A stretch of 64,000 nucleotides of DNA, taken from the NCBI RefSeq assembly GCF_900104345.1, contig NZ_FNJN01000005.1, positions 1-64,000 on the forward strand, read 5' to 3'. Positions 25,934 through 35,188 of this stretch are shown piece after piece (position 1 is the first letter of the stretch; each line of letters starts with the position of its first letter). Origin of the DNA: Microbacterium testaceum StLB037. GTDB lineage: Bacteria > Actinomycetota > Actinomycetes > Actinomycetales > Microbacteriaceae. The position numbers were made by a program, and so were the translations under genes. Below the pieces are notes generated by a model. That model was given only the letters and a program-made list of their open reading frames with translations, had not been told where the DNA came from and searched no databases.

Positions 25934-27283
25934 ATGACGCACAGTCCATCTCCGAGCTCCGCTTCTCCCGTCCACGTCAGTTTGAAGGATGCTGGCCGTA
26001 TTGCTGGCGCAGCCTTCGTTGGCACAGCACTGGAGTGGTACGACTACTTCCTCTTCGGCACAGCAGCGGCGCTCGTGTTCAACCGACTCTTCTTCACCAA
26101 CCTCGACGCCACCGCGGCCACCTTGGCCGCGTTCGCCACCTTCGGCGTCGGATTCGCGGCACGCCCCATCGGCGCCTTCGTCTTCGGCGTCATCGGCGAC
26201 CGCTTCGGGCGACGACCGGCGCTGCTGGTCACCATCGTGATGATCGGCGTCGCCACCGGCCTCATCGGTGTCCTCCCGGACTACCTCGCGGTCGGGGTGG
26301 CAGCCCCGATCATGCTCGCGGTTCTTCGCCTCGTGCAAGGACTCGCCGTCGGCGGGGAGTGGGGTGGCGCGGTCACCATCGCCGTGGAACACGCCCCCAT
26401 CGAAAAGCGGGGCCGGTACGCCGCCCTCGTCCAGATCGGCTCACCGGTGGGGACGCTGCTGTCCTCGAGCGCGTTCGCGCTGGTGCTGATGCTCCCTCCC
26501 GAGACGTTCGACGCGTGGGGCTGGCGTATCCCGTTCCTCGCCGCGTTCCCGCTGCTCGCCGTGGCGCTCTACATCCGTATGAAGGTCGAGGAGTCTCCGG
26601 TCTTCACCCAGCTGGTTCAGCAGGACGAGCGAGTCAAAGTCCCGGCGCTGCAGGTGTTCACCAAGGCATGGGGGCGACTGCTCGTAGCCATCGCCGCCGC
26701 ACTGCTCGGTGTCGGAGGGTTCTACATGATGACGACCTTCGTCGTCAGCTACGGCTCCAACACCTTGGGACTGGACCGCGGGCTGATGGTCAACGCGACC
26801 CTCATCGCCGCCGTCGCGCAGATCCCGATGACGATCTACGCCGGCCGCCTCGCCGAACGCTTCGGACCGGGACGCATGACCCTCGTCGGCTCCCTCCTCA
26901 CCGCCATCGCAGCATTCCCGCTGTTCTGGCTCATCGACACCCACAACCCCATCGGCGTCATCGCGGCCGTCACGCTCGGCATCCTCCTGATCACCCTCGC
27001 CTACGCCGTCACCGGCGCACTCCTGACCGACCTGTTCCCCCCGCACCTGCGGTACAGCGGTGTCGCTCTCGGCTACAACCTCGCCGGCGCGATCAGCGGA
27101 TTCCTCCCGCTCATCGCTACCGCCTTCCTCGCGGCCAGCGGCAACCAGTCATGGTCTGCAGCATTGCTGCTCATCGCCGTCGCGCTGATCACCGCCCTCG
27201 GCGGCCTTATCGGAGAGCGACTGCGCATCCGTGACGCCGTCGTCACCTCCGACCCCACCACCCCCGAAAGGTCAGTTGCATGA
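25934..27283 (+). CDS. MFS transporter, metabolite:H+ symporter (MHS) family
   Basis: A 449-residue proton symporter with 12 predicted membrane spans. MHS hallmarks are ALEWYDYFLFGTAAALVF at the N-terminus, the loop GVIGDRFGRRPALL between spans 2 and 3, and RLVQGLAVGGEWGGAV. The family imports organic acids, betaines, shikimate and similar compounds; the substrate is not evident. The ATG at 25934 follows AGGAGA. The stop overlaps the M20 peptidase start by four bases, so the transported compound is probably the peptidase substrate. Confidence 0.9.
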   Translation: MTHSPSPSSASPVHVSLKDAGRIAGAAFVGTALEWYDYFLFGTAAALVFNRLFFTNLDATAATLAAFATFGVGFAARPIGAFVFGVIGDRFGRRPALLVTIVMIGVATGLIGVLPDYLAVGVAAPIMLAVLRLVQGLAVGGEWGGAVTIAVEHAPIEKRGRYAALVQIGSPVGTLLSSSAFALVLMLPPETFDAWGWRIPFLAAFPLLAVALYIRMKVEESPVFTQLVQQDERVKVPALQVFTKAWGRLLVAIAAALLGVGGFYMMTTFVVSYGSNTLGLDRGLMVNATLIAAVAQIPMTIYAGRLAERFGPGRMTLVGSLLTAIAAFPLFWLIDTHNPIGVIAAVTLGILLITLAYAVTGALLTDLFPPHLRYSGVALGYNLAGAISGFLPLIATAFLAASGNQSWSAALLLIAVALITALGGLIGERLRIRDAVVTSDPTTPERSVA

Positions 27284-28602
27284 CACTCGACACCACCCCT
27301 CGAAGCACTCTCGACGCAGCCACCCGGGACCGCATCCTGGGAGCCGTGAATGCAGGTTTCGACGCCCAGCTCGCCTTCACTCAGGAGCTCGTGCGTCATC
27401 CCTCCCTCCGCACTCAGGAAGCAAGCGCTCAAGACCTCATGTACTCCGCGATGCAGGATCGCGGCCTGGAGATGGACCGATGGGAGCTCAGCCCGGAGGA
27501 GATCGCCTCGCACCCGGGCGCCGGAATCATCGACGTGTCCTACGACGACGTCGACAACGTCGTGGGCACCTACCGACCGACCACCGAGACCGGACGCTCG
27601 CTGATCCTCAACGGACACATCGACGTGGTCCCGACCGGCCCCGACAGCGAATGGGCCACCTCGCCGTGGGACTCGCGAATCGAGGGTGACTGGCTCTACG
27701 GCCGCGGCAGCGGCGACATGAAGGCCGGGCTCGTCGCCAACCTCTTCGCCTTCGACGCGCTCCGTCGAGCCGGACTCAGCCCCGCCGGCCGGATCCACTT
27801 CCAATCCGTCGTCGAGGAGGAATGTACGGGGAACGGCTCTCTCGCTGCGCTGCAGCGGGGCTACACCGCGGACGCCGTGGTCATCCCCGAGCCGGAAGAG
27901 GACATGCTGGTCCGAGCGAACGTCGGGGTCATCTGGTTCAAGGTGCGCGTCTCCGGCAACCCCACCCACCCGCGGGAGATGTCCGCCGGGTTCAACGCCA
28001 TCGACGCCGCGCACCACGTCGTCACCCGCCTGCGCGAACTCGAGGAGCGGTGGAACGCAGACAAGGCATCCCACCGCTACTTCGAGGACCTCGAACATCC
28101 GATCAACTTGAACCTCGGCATGATCTCCGGTGGCGACTGGGCATCCAGCGTCCCCGCCTGGTGCGAGGTCGACCTCCGCATCGCCTTGTACCCCAGGATC
28201 ACAGCCGAGGATGCCTGGGCGGAGATCACCGAACACCTCGCCACTGTGACCAACGACGAGCACGGCCATTCCATCGAAGCCACGGCCACCCGCAACGGGT
28301 TCTTCGCTCAGGGGTACGTCCTCCCCGAAGGCACGGAGGCTGAGCAGGTGCTCCGAGACGCGCATCAGCGCGTCTTCGGCGAAGAGCTCCGCACATTCAC
28401 GACCCCGGGATACCTGGACGGACGTGTGTTCACCCAGTACGCCGGGACGCCGTCCCTCGTGTACGGGCCTATCTCAGACGCGATCCACGGCTACGACGAA
28501 CGAGTCAGCATCGAATCGGTCCGCAGGATCACCGGTTCGATTGCGCTGTTCATAGCTGAGTGGTGTGGCGTGATCGAAAACGGGTCGGCCGCGAAGCACT
28601 GA
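27280..28602 (+). CDS. M20 family metallopeptidase/deacylase (ArgE/DapE-like)
   Basis: Two-zinc amidohydrolase of 440 residues. Metal ligands are recognisable: His113 in NGHIDVVP with Asp115, Asp146 in GRGSGDMKAG, Glu179-Glu180 in SVVEEEC, and a late His in ISDAIHGYDE. The length and split dimerisation domain fit ArgE/DapE/CPG2-type deacylases that remove acyl or carbamoyl groups from amino acids. It is translationally coupled to an MHS transporter and divergent from PucR, so it likely hydrolyses the imported N-acyl compound. Confidence 0.9.
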   Translation: MTLDTTPRSTLDAATRDRILGAVNAGFDAQLAFTQELVRHPSLRTQEASAQDLMYSAMQDRGLEMDRWELSPEEIASHPGAGIIDVSYDDVDNVVGTYRPTTETGRSLILNGHIDVVPTGPDSEWATSPWDSRIEGDWLYGRGSGDMKAGLVANLFAFDALRRAGLSPAGRIHFQSVVEEECTGNGSLAALQRGYTADAVVIPEPEEDMLVRANVGVIWFKVRVSGNPTHPREMSAGFNAIDAAHHVVTRLRELEERWNADKASHRYFEDLEHPINLNLGMISGGDWASSVPAWCEVDLRIALYPRITAEDAWAEITEHLATVTNDEHGHSIEATATRNGFFAQGYVLPEGTEAEQVLRDAHQRVFGEELRTFTTPGYLDGRVFTQYAGTPSLVYGPISDAIHGYDERVSIESVRRITGSIALFIAEWCGVIENGSAAKH

Positions 28603-28698
28603 CCGCCATCACCCGCGGTGGACGGTGCACCACAAGTTCACCGTTCACCGCGGGGGGCCGTCGGGTCCTTCGCCCGCGCAGTGCGCGTCTGTGCCGCG

Positions 28699-29322
28699 CT
28701 AGCGCTCGCCCAACGCACCCGGTGTCAGCTGTAGCAGCGGCTCGACGGATCGCGCCATCAGCGCTCGACGGTCACGCGGAGTGTGCCACCTGATGAGCGA
28801 GTGCGCGTTCAAGCCGTCGATCATCCCGACCATCTGCGCCGCCACGGCGCGGGTGTTGTCCGACGTGAACTCTCCCGCCTTAACGCCGTCCTCGATCAGT
28901 TCGGCGACGAAACCCTCCCACGCATCCATCTGCGTGCGGACCGAACCTGCGAGGGCCTCGTTCCGTCCCCCTATCCCCCACGACTGCACCCACACCAAGG
29001 CCATGGCGTCCCGCCCACCGGCAAGGAGCGTGGACAAGAGGACGCGAACCCGGTCGGTGGGGCACGCCTCCTTTGCGACAAGGGCCCGCACCTCGTCCAG
29101 CTCGCGCGTGACGATCATGTCGAACGTCCGAGCCACCAGCTCCTCCATGTTGCGTTCGTAGTGCACCACGAGACTCGCTGTGACGCCCATCTCGGCCGCG
29201 ACTGAGCGAGCGGTCACCGCGAGGAGGCCGTCCGTCAGGGCGATTCGTTGAGCGGCGTCCTGGATCTCCAACATGCGGTCCGCAGACGAGCGGTGAACTC
29301 GGGTTGACGAGGAATTGGGCAT
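28699..29322 (-). CDS. TetR family transcriptional regulator
   Basis: A 207-residue repressor with N-terminal HTH (AVTARSVAAEMGVTASLVVHYERNMEELVARTF) and a helical ligand-binding domain resembling BetI-type regulators (SLIRWHTPRDRRALM near the end). It is divergent from an amidase gene with a 26-bp perfect palindrome in between, so it most likely represses both. Only 52 bases separate the two starts. Confidence 0.92.
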   Translation of the reverse strand: MPNSSSTRVHRSSADRMLEIQDAAQRIALTDGLLAVTARSVAAEMGVTASLVVHYERNMEELVARTFDMIVTRELDEVRALVAKEACPTDRVRVLLSTLLAGGRDAMALVWVQSWGIGGRNEALAGSVRTQMDAWEGFVAELIEDGVKAGEFTSDNTRAVAAQMVGMIDGLNAHSLIRWHTPRDRRALMARSVEPLLQLTPGALGER

Positions 29323-29333
29323 TCAGTACCTTC

Positions 29334-29359
29334 TCGTTTTGAACAGCTGTTCAAAACGA
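29334..29359. promoter_or_regulatory. 26-bp perfect palindrome, TetR operator candidate
   Basis: Perfect dyad from 29334 to 29359 with core TTGAACAGCTGTTCAA, located between the TetR start (29322) and the amidase start (29375). Size and position are ideal for a TetR-family dimer pair controlling both promoters. Confidence 0.85.
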
Positions 29360-29374
29360 CTCTAAGGGGCTCTT

Positions 29375-31087
29375 GTGTTCGATGTTGTGGAAGCGTCCAT
29401 TGCCGATCTTCGTGCCGGACTCAGCTCTAGGCAAGCCACCGCGGTTGGCCTCGTCGACGCGTACCTTGCGCGCCTGGACGCATACGACGCGGCAGGAACT
29501 GAGACCGCGCTGGCCTCCGTCGTGGTCCGCAACCCCGCCGCTCGTGATGAGGCGCAGGAATCCGACGACCGGCGGGCACGCGGGGAGTCCCGCGGCCCCC
29601 TCGACGGCATCCCCTACACCGCGAAGGACAGCTACCTCGTCCGGGGACTGACAGCCGCGGCCGGTAGCCCAGCCTTCGCCAAACTCGTCGCGCAGCACGA
29701 CGCCTTCATCATCGAGCGGCTGCGCGGTGCGGGCGCCATCTGCATCGGGCTGACCAACATGCCCCCTATGGCGAACGGTGGTATGCAGCGCGGCCTTTAC
29801 GGGCGCGCCGAAAGCCCCTACAACGCAGACTTCCTCACCGCACCGTTCGCATCAGGGTCGTCGAATGGCTCCGGGACCTCAACAGCAGCCAGCTTCGCCG
29901 CGTTCGGGCTGGGCTCGGAAACCTGGTCGAGCGGGCGCGGTCCCGCTTCCAACAACGGCCTCTGTGCGTACACCCCCACCCGCGGACTGATCTCCTGCCG
30001 AGGTTTGTGGCCGTTGGTGCCAACCCAGGACGTTCCCGTGCCGCACACTCGCACGATGGAGGACCTTCTCGAAGTCCTCGACGTGATCGTCGCAGACGAC
30101 GAGGTTGTGGACGCCGACTTCTGGCGGGCGCAGCCTTGGGTGGAGCTTCCTCGGACATCCGCCATCCGCCCCACGTCCTACCCGGCGTTGTCCGCTGCCG
30201 CGAACCCGCGCGAGGTCCTCGCCGGTCGCCGGTTCGGCATCCCCCGCATGTTCATCAACGCAGACCCCGCCGCGGGCACCGGCCCCACCCCCGGCATCGG
30301 TGGACCCACCGGACAACCGATCCGGACACGCCCGTCGATCATCGCTCTGTGGGAACAGACGCGCCGCGCTCTCGAGGAGGCCGGAGCAACTGTCGTCGAA
30401 GTCGACTTCCCGGCTGTGTCGAACTACGAAGGGGATCGCGTCGGGGCGTCAACCATCGCCATCCGTGGCCTCGTATCACCGGAGTACCTGCGCCAGGAGA
30501 TCCTCGACCTTTGCGCATGGGCGTGGGAGCAGTTTCTCCGCGACAACGCGGACCCGTGGTTGGACTCGCTGGCAGCCATCGACGGGGCCACCATCTTCCC
30601 CCAGCCGGAAGGCGCTCTCCCAGACCGCTACACGGGCTTCGATGACGACATCGCTGAATACCCCGCCTGGGTCCGAGACAATCCGAATGCGCGCTTGGAG
30701 AACCTCACCGCCATGCCTGCGGGACTGAACGGTTTGGACGAGACCCGTCGTCTCGATCTCGACGAATGGATGGCTCACCACGACCTGGACGCCGTCGTCA
30801 TGCCGACCGTTGCAGACGTAGCCCCCGCTGACATGGATGTGAACCCGGAATCGGCCGACGCGGGGTGGCGCAATGGGGTGTGGGTAGCCAACGGCAACCT
30901 CGCCATTCGCCACCTTGGCATCCCGACGGTGACCGTTCCGATGGGCATCGCGGAGGACATCGGAATGCCCGTGGGGCTGACCATCGCGGGGAGGGCCTAT
31001 GACGACGTCGCCCTCCTCACCTTCGGATCAGCGTTTGAGGCGCTCGGCCCGCGCCGCATCGAACCCTCACGCACGCCTCGACTCTGA
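29375..31087 (+). CDS. Amidase signature family hydrolase
   Basis: A 570-residue cytoplasmic amidase. The Ser-Ser-Lys triad region is visible: Lys84 (YTAKDS), Ser162/163 in GSSNGSG, and Ser186 in ETWSSGRGPAS, which aligns with the DTGGSIRxPA motif. The last motif deviates (Trp-Ser for Gly-Gly), and the protein carries a Gly/Pro-rich insertion (GTGPTPGIGGPTG) near residue 308, so the substrate may be unusual. GTG start five bases after AAGGGG. Controlled by the divergent TetR; its 3' end overlaps the convergent LysR gene by 21 bases. Confidence 0.88.
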   Translation: MFDVVEASIADLRAGLSSRQATAVGLVDAYLARLDAYDAAGTETALASVVVRNPAARDEAQESDDRRARGESRGPLDGIPYTAKDSYLVRGLTAAAGSPAFAKLVAQHDAFIIERLRGAGAICIGLTNMPPMANGGMQRGLYGRAESPYNADFLTAPFASGSSNGSGTSTAASFAAFGLGSETWSSGRGPASNNGLCAYTPTRGLISCRGLWPLVPTQDVPVPHTRTMEDLLEVLDVIVADDEVVDADFWRAQPWVELPRTSAIRPTSYPALSAAANPREVLAGRRFGIPRMFINADPAAGTGPTPGIGGPTGQPIRTRPSIIALWEQTRRALEEAGATVVEVDFPAVSNYEGDRVGASTIAIRGLVSPEYLRQEILDLCAWAWEQFLRDNADPWLDSLAAIDGATIFPQPEGALPDRYTGFDDDIAEYPAWVRDNPNARLENLTAMPAGLNGLDETRRLDLDEWMAHHDLDAVVMPTVADVAPADMDVNPESADAGWRNGVWVANGNLAIRHLGIPTVTVPMGIAEDIGMPVGLTIAGRAYDDVALLTFGSAFEALGPRRIEPSRTPRL

Positions 31088-31996
31088 TGGGGTGGCCGGG
31101 CGGAACATCGCCACGCGGTCGAGGAGGATGCGGTGGAGGAGATCGACCGCCGGCGGTGGTGTCTCCGTACCGTGAATGAATGACGTGCGCCTCCGACCGA
31201 AGTCTGCCAACGTCGGACGGAGGCGCACGTCAAAGCGCGAGTCAAACGCTGTTGCCGTCGTGAGCGTCACCCCGAGACCTTCGGCAACGAGCCCATGGAT
31301 CATGTTCAGATCGTCGGTGCGCATCAGCAGGCGCGGATCGAAACCGGCCGCGTGACACACGCGCCTAAGGATTCGATTCGATGCCTCGCCATCGTTTCGC
31401 GCGCAGATCCAATCCGCGTCCGCCAGTTCCCCCACCTCAAGCGGCGCAGCGTCAGCGAAGGAGCTGCCTCCTCCGACAAGCACCTGGTAGGGCTCCTCGA
31501 AGAGGAGCGTCGCCGTGATGTCGCTGGAGACGAAAGCCGGGTCTTCGGCGACGTCGTAGATGATCCCCGCGTGCAGTTCGCCCGCGCTCAGCATCCCGAC
31601 TACGTCCGTGGGCTCAGCCTCGACGACTTCGACTCGCACTGCAGCACTATCGCGAAGCTCGCGGATGGCGGAAGGAAGCAGACGCGATCCGATGGACGCG
31701 AAAGCGCCAATCCTCAGCGTCGCCAGCCCGGCATCTCGCTCGGCGACGATCATCCGCTCCGCCTGTTCAATCCTCCGGAGAATCTGCTCCGCTTCGGACA
31801 CAAGCGAAAGCCCCAGGGGTGTCAGTCGAGCCCCACGCCGGTTTCTCTCCACCAGGGGTGCACGTACCTGGTTTTCGAGTGCCGAGAGATGGTGAGCGAT
31901 GGTCGGCACTCCATAGCCCATCGACTGAGCTGCCGCACTGAGAGAACCCCCGTCTCTGATGGCGACCAAAACCCGGAGCTGCTGTGGGTAGAGCAC
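31067..31996 (-). CDS. LysR family transcriptional regulator
   Basis: A 309-residue activator/repressor with N-terminal winged HTH (GSLSAAAQSMGYGVPTIAHHLSALENQV) and a substrate-binding-protein-like effector domain. It starts with GTG and is divergent from the decarboxylase gene, its likely target. A 19-bp inverted repeat begins at its start codon. The 3' end overlaps the amidase gene. Confidence 0.9.
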   Translation of the reverse strand: MLYPQQLRVLVAIRDGGSLSAAAQSMGYGVPTIAHHLSALENQVRAPLVERNRRGARLTPLGLSLVSEAEQILRRIEQAERMIVAERDAGLATLRIGAFASIGSRLLPSAIRELRDSAAVRVEVVEAEPTDVVGMLSAGELHAGIIYDVAEDPAFVSSDITATLLFEEPYQVLVGGGSSFADAAPLEVGELADADWICARNDGEASNRILRRVCHAAGFDPRLLMRTDDLNMIHGLVAEGLGVTLTTATAFDSRFDVRLRPTLADFGRRRTSFIHGTETPPPAVDLLHRILLDRVAMFRPATPSESRRA

Positions 31997-32014
31997 GTCA
32001 TACAGGGTATGACG
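31996..32014. promoter_or_regulatory. Inverted repeat at the lysR start, LysR-type box candidate
   Basis: CGTCATAC-AGG-GTATGACG (8-bp perfect arms, 3-base spacer) touches the LysR GTG start and lies 56 bases before the decarboxylase start. It contains the T-N11-A-like dyad expected of LysR sites and would allow autorepression. Confidence 0.6.
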
Positions 32015-32069
32015 CTGATGCAGTGGATGTGGTATTCCATCGTCATCTCAAGCTCAATACCTTCAACCC

Positions 32070-33563
32070 ATGCCCCAGCCGCTTGAAGACGCTTTCGATC
32101 ACGCTCGGGCGCCATACGTGGATGCGCTCCGGACACTCGTGGCAAACGACTGGCAGCGGTTCCATGTCCCCGCGCACCAGGGTCACGAACCAAACGCTCC
32201 CGGTGTCGCGGCACTTGTCGGTGCGCAGGCGCTGACTCTGGACTTTCCCATGAGTATCGTCGGGATAGACCAACGGACGTGGCGCTCGGCCGCTACGGGC
32301 AGCCCCACCCCTCTAAGCGCCGCTCAGGTGCTTGCCGCAGATGCCTGGGGGGCGACGCGAACGTGGTTCCTCACCAACGGCGCGTCCGGCGGCAATCATG
32401 TCGCCACGATGGTTGCCCGTGCCCTCGGTCGACAGGCCATCGTGCAACGAAGCGTCCACTCGAGTGTGATCGACGGCATCGCTCACGTCGGTCTGACGCC
32501 CCACTTTTTACAACCCGCGGTTGACGACGGTCTCAACGCGGCCCTCGGCGTCACGCCCGCCCAGGTCGCACAGGCGCTTGCCGAGCACCCGGACGCCGCG
32601 TCCGTGTTCATCGTGAGCCCGAGCTACTTCGGTACGGCGGCCGACATCCGCGGGATTGCGGATGTCGCGCACCGTCACGGCGTGCCCCTGATCGTGGATG
32701 AAGCATGGGGAGCGCACTTCGGGGTGCACGTGGACCTTCCTGTCAACGCTGCGCGGCTAGGTGCCGACCTCGTCGTCTCCAGCACGCATAAAGGTGCCGG
32801 GGCACTCACTCAAGCGGCCATGCTGCACCTCGGACACGGCGAACAGTCCCACAGCATCGAAGACCTCGTCGACCGCGTGGTGCGGTCGTTCCAATCGACC
32901 AGCTCGAGCGCGCTGCTGCTGGCGTCCCTGGACGAGACTCGGCGCCACCTCATGACCGCCGGTCAGAGCTCAATCTCGGAGGCCATCGCCTCGGCCGACA
33001 CGATACGTGCGCGAATCGGCGAGTCCGGCCGATACTCCGACGCAACCCCGCAGCTTTCGAAGCACGATGCCAGCGCCGCGACCGATCCGTTGAAAGTGGT
33101 CATCGACATGCGCGCGGCCGGAATCACCGGCAACGAGGCCCAGCACGTCCTCATCCGCGACCACCGCATCTATGCGGAGCTCGCCACGCCGACCTCCTTG
33201 TTACTTCTTATCGGAGCGACCTCGCCGGCCGACCCGGAGCGCCTCCTCACGGCGCTCGAAGCACTGCCCACCCTGCACTCGAAAGCCGTGCCCGGATTGC
33301 GACTACCCGCCCCCGCTCCCCGCGCACTCGGCGTCCAGGAAGCGTTCCTCAGTCGTACCGAGATCGTCTCAGCCGACGATGCCATTGGTCGCGTCTCCGC
33401 CGACTCTCTTGCGGCTTACCCACCTGGCGTACCGAACTCCCTACCCGGCGAAATTCTCACGAAGGACGTAGTCGAGTACCTGCGAGCGATGGCGGCAGCG
33501 CCCAGCGGTTTCGTCCGCGGCGCCGTCGACCCCCGCCTCGACACCTTCCGCGTCGTCGCCTGA
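32070..33563 (+). CDS. Orn/Lys/Arg-type PLP-dependent decarboxylase (short form)
   Basis: Fold-type I PLP enzyme of 497 residues. The PLP-binding Lys is K241 in SSTHKGAG, the ring-stacking His130 in RSVHSSV, and the cofactor Asp210 in LIVDEAWGAHF; the N-terminal FHVPAHQGH matches the family's substrate loop. The short form lacks the wing domain of E. coli CadA/SpeC. It should make cadaverine, putrescine or agmatine from a basic amino acid. The amino-acid permease follows by 37 bases and the LysR regulator is divergent: a likely substrate uptake/decarboxylation unit. Confidence 0.88.
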   Translation: MPQPLEDAFDHARAPYVDALRTLVANDWQRFHVPAHQGHEPNAPGVAALVGAQALTLDFPMSIVGIDQRTWRSAATGSPTPLSAAQVLAADAWGATRTWFLTNGASGGNHVATMVARALGRQAIVQRSVHSSVIDGIAHVGLTPHFLQPAVDDGLNAALGVTPAQVAQALAEHPDAASVFIVSPSYFGTAADIRGIADVAHRHGVPLIVDEAWGAHFGVHVDLPVNAARLGADLVVSSTHKGAGALTQAAMLHLGHGEQSHSIEDLVDRVVRSFQSTSSSALLLASLDETRRHLMTAGQSSISEAIASADTIRARIGESGRYSDATPQLSKHDASAATDPLKVVIDMRAAGITGNEAQHVLIRDHRIYAELATPTSLLLLIGATSPADPERLLTALEALPTLHSKAVPGLRLPAPAPRALGVQEAFLSRTEIVSADDAIGRVSADSLAAYPPGVPNSLPGEILTKDVVEYLRAMAAAPSGFVRGAVDPRLDTFRVVA

Positions 33564-33600
33564 CGACGCCATCGCACACATCAGCAAAGGAGCACAGATT

Positions 33601-35088
33601 GTGTCGACCGAAGAACGTTCTGTAAAAACTGAAAGTCCCGAGCTCACGAGAGGGCTCAAGAACCGCCATCTCCAGCTCATCGCCATCGGCGGAGCTATCG
33701 GAACCGGACTTTTCATGGGATCCGGGAAGATGATCAGCGTCACCGGCCCAGCCGTCATCTTCGTGTACATGGTGATCGGCTTGATGGTGTTCCTCATCAT
33801 GCGAGCGTTGGGCGAACTCCTACTTTCCAACCTGCACTACAAGACCTTCGGGGACATCGCGAAAGACCTCATCGGCCCGTGGGCCGGTTTCTTCGTCTCC
33901 TGGACCTACTGGCTCGGGTGGGTGGTGGCGTGCGTCGCGGACATCATCGCCATCACCAGCTACGTGTCCTTCTTCAACGCCTCAATTCCTCCGTGGATCC
34001 CTGCGCTCATCGCCGCGGTGGCCCTGACCCTACTGAATCTGCAACCGGTGAAGTTCTTCGGAGAAACGGAGTTCTGGTTCGCCCTCATCAAGGTCATCGC
34101 CATCCTCGCCCTGATCGGCGCCGGGGTGGTTCTGATCGCAACAGGTTTCACCAACCCCGACAGTGGGACTCGGGCGACCTTCGCCAATCTGTGGGACCAC
34201 GGTGGCATGTTCCCGTTCGGCGCCAGCGGCTTCATCCTCGGATTCCAGATGGGCATTTTCGCTTTCATCGGTGTCGAACTCGTGGGCACAGTCGCCGCCG
34301 AGACGGAGAATCCACGAAAGACCCTGCCGAAGGCCATCAACTCCATCGTGGCCCGCATCCTGGTGTTCTACGTCGGCTCCCTGGTCATCATCATGTCCAT
34401 CACCCCTTGGGACCAGCTCGCACCTGACAAGAGCCCGTTTGTCACCACGCTCGCCTACGCCGGTTTCGGAATTGCCGCCGCCGCCATCAACCTGGTCGTA
34501 CTGACCTCCGCGGCTTCCAGTGCGAACTCCGGGATCTACTCAGGATCCCGGATGCTCTACAACCTCGCGCTGGACGGTCACGCTCACAGGAAACTCACGT
34601 TCCTCACTCCCCAGGGCGTCCCCCGCAAGTCGGTGTTTCTCACCTGCGTCTTCCTGTTCACCGCTATACCTCTTCTGTACGCGGGGGACGGGGTCGTCAC
34701 GGCCTTCACCTTCGTTTCCTCCGTGTGCGCCACCCTCATCTTGTTCACATGGGGCACCATCGTCGTCAGCTACATCCGTTACCGACGTCGCTATCCGGAG
34801 CGTCACACCCAGTCCGGCTTCAAGCTCCCCTTGGGACGCGTCGCACCGTGGGTCGTGCTGGCGTTCTTCGTTTTCATCATCGGCGCGCTGCTCTATGGTG
34901 AGGACACCCGCGCAGCAGTCATTGCGGCGCCGGTGTGGTTTGGCCTTCTTGCCGTCGCGTGGGTCGCGAGGAAGCGCCGCCTCGCACGGGAAGGACGCCC
35001 GATCACCCGAAGCATCCCGGTGACCGTCCACCCCCTGGACGATGAGCGATCACCGGCGCGCTCTGTGCCGCCCAGCGACATCAGATAA
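33601..35088 (+). CDS. Amino acid permease, APC superfamily (AAT family)
   Basis: A 495-residue transporter with 12 spans. AAT-family signatures: LKNRHLQLIAIGGAIGTGLFMGSG at the start and FAFIGVELVGTVAAETENPRKTLPKAIN in the middle. Members import cationic, neutral or aromatic amino acids by proton symport. It starts with GTG after AAAGGAGC. Following the decarboxylase in the same direction, it probably imports that enzyme's amino-acid substrate or exchanges substrate for product. Confidence 0.92.
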   Translation: MSTEERSVKTESPELTRGLKNRHLQLIAIGGAIGTGLFMGSGKMISVTGPAVIFVYMVIGLMVFLIMRALGELLLSNLHYKTFGDIAKDLIGPWAGFFVSWTYWLGWVVACVADIIAITSYVSFFNASIPPWIPALIAAVALTLLNLQPVKFFGETEFWFALIKVIAILALIGAGVVLIATGFTNPDSGTRATFANLWDHGGMFPFGASGFILGFQMGIFAFIGVELVGTVAAETENPRKTLPKAINSIVARILVFYVGSLVIIMSITPWDQLAPDKSPFVTTLAYAGFGIAAAAINLVVLTSAASSANSGIYSGSRMLYNLALDGHAHRKLTFLTPQGVPRKSVFLTCVFLFTAIPLLYAGDGVVTAFTFVSSVCATLILFTWGTIVVSYIRYRRRYPERHTQSGFKLPLGRVAPWVVLAFFVFIIGALLYGEDTRAAVIAAPVWFGLLAVAWVARKRRLAREGRPITRSIPVTVHPLDDERSPARSVPPSDIR

Positions 35089-35128
35089 AAGCTGTCCTCG
35101 CTATGCAGGGCGGGCACGCCTGAGTCTG

Positions 35129-35165
35129 ACGATGCGGCGTCCACAATCAGTGGCCGCCGCATCGT
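35129..35165. terminator. Bidirectional terminator between permease and XRE-ImmA genes
   Basis: Perfect 11-bp stem (35129-35139 with 35155-35165, arm ACGATGCGGCG), extended by an inner CCAC/GTGG pairing. It lies in the 100-base gap between two convergent genes. Confidence 0.65.
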
Positions 35166-35188
35166 GGCTCGCGCGCAGCACGCGCGGA

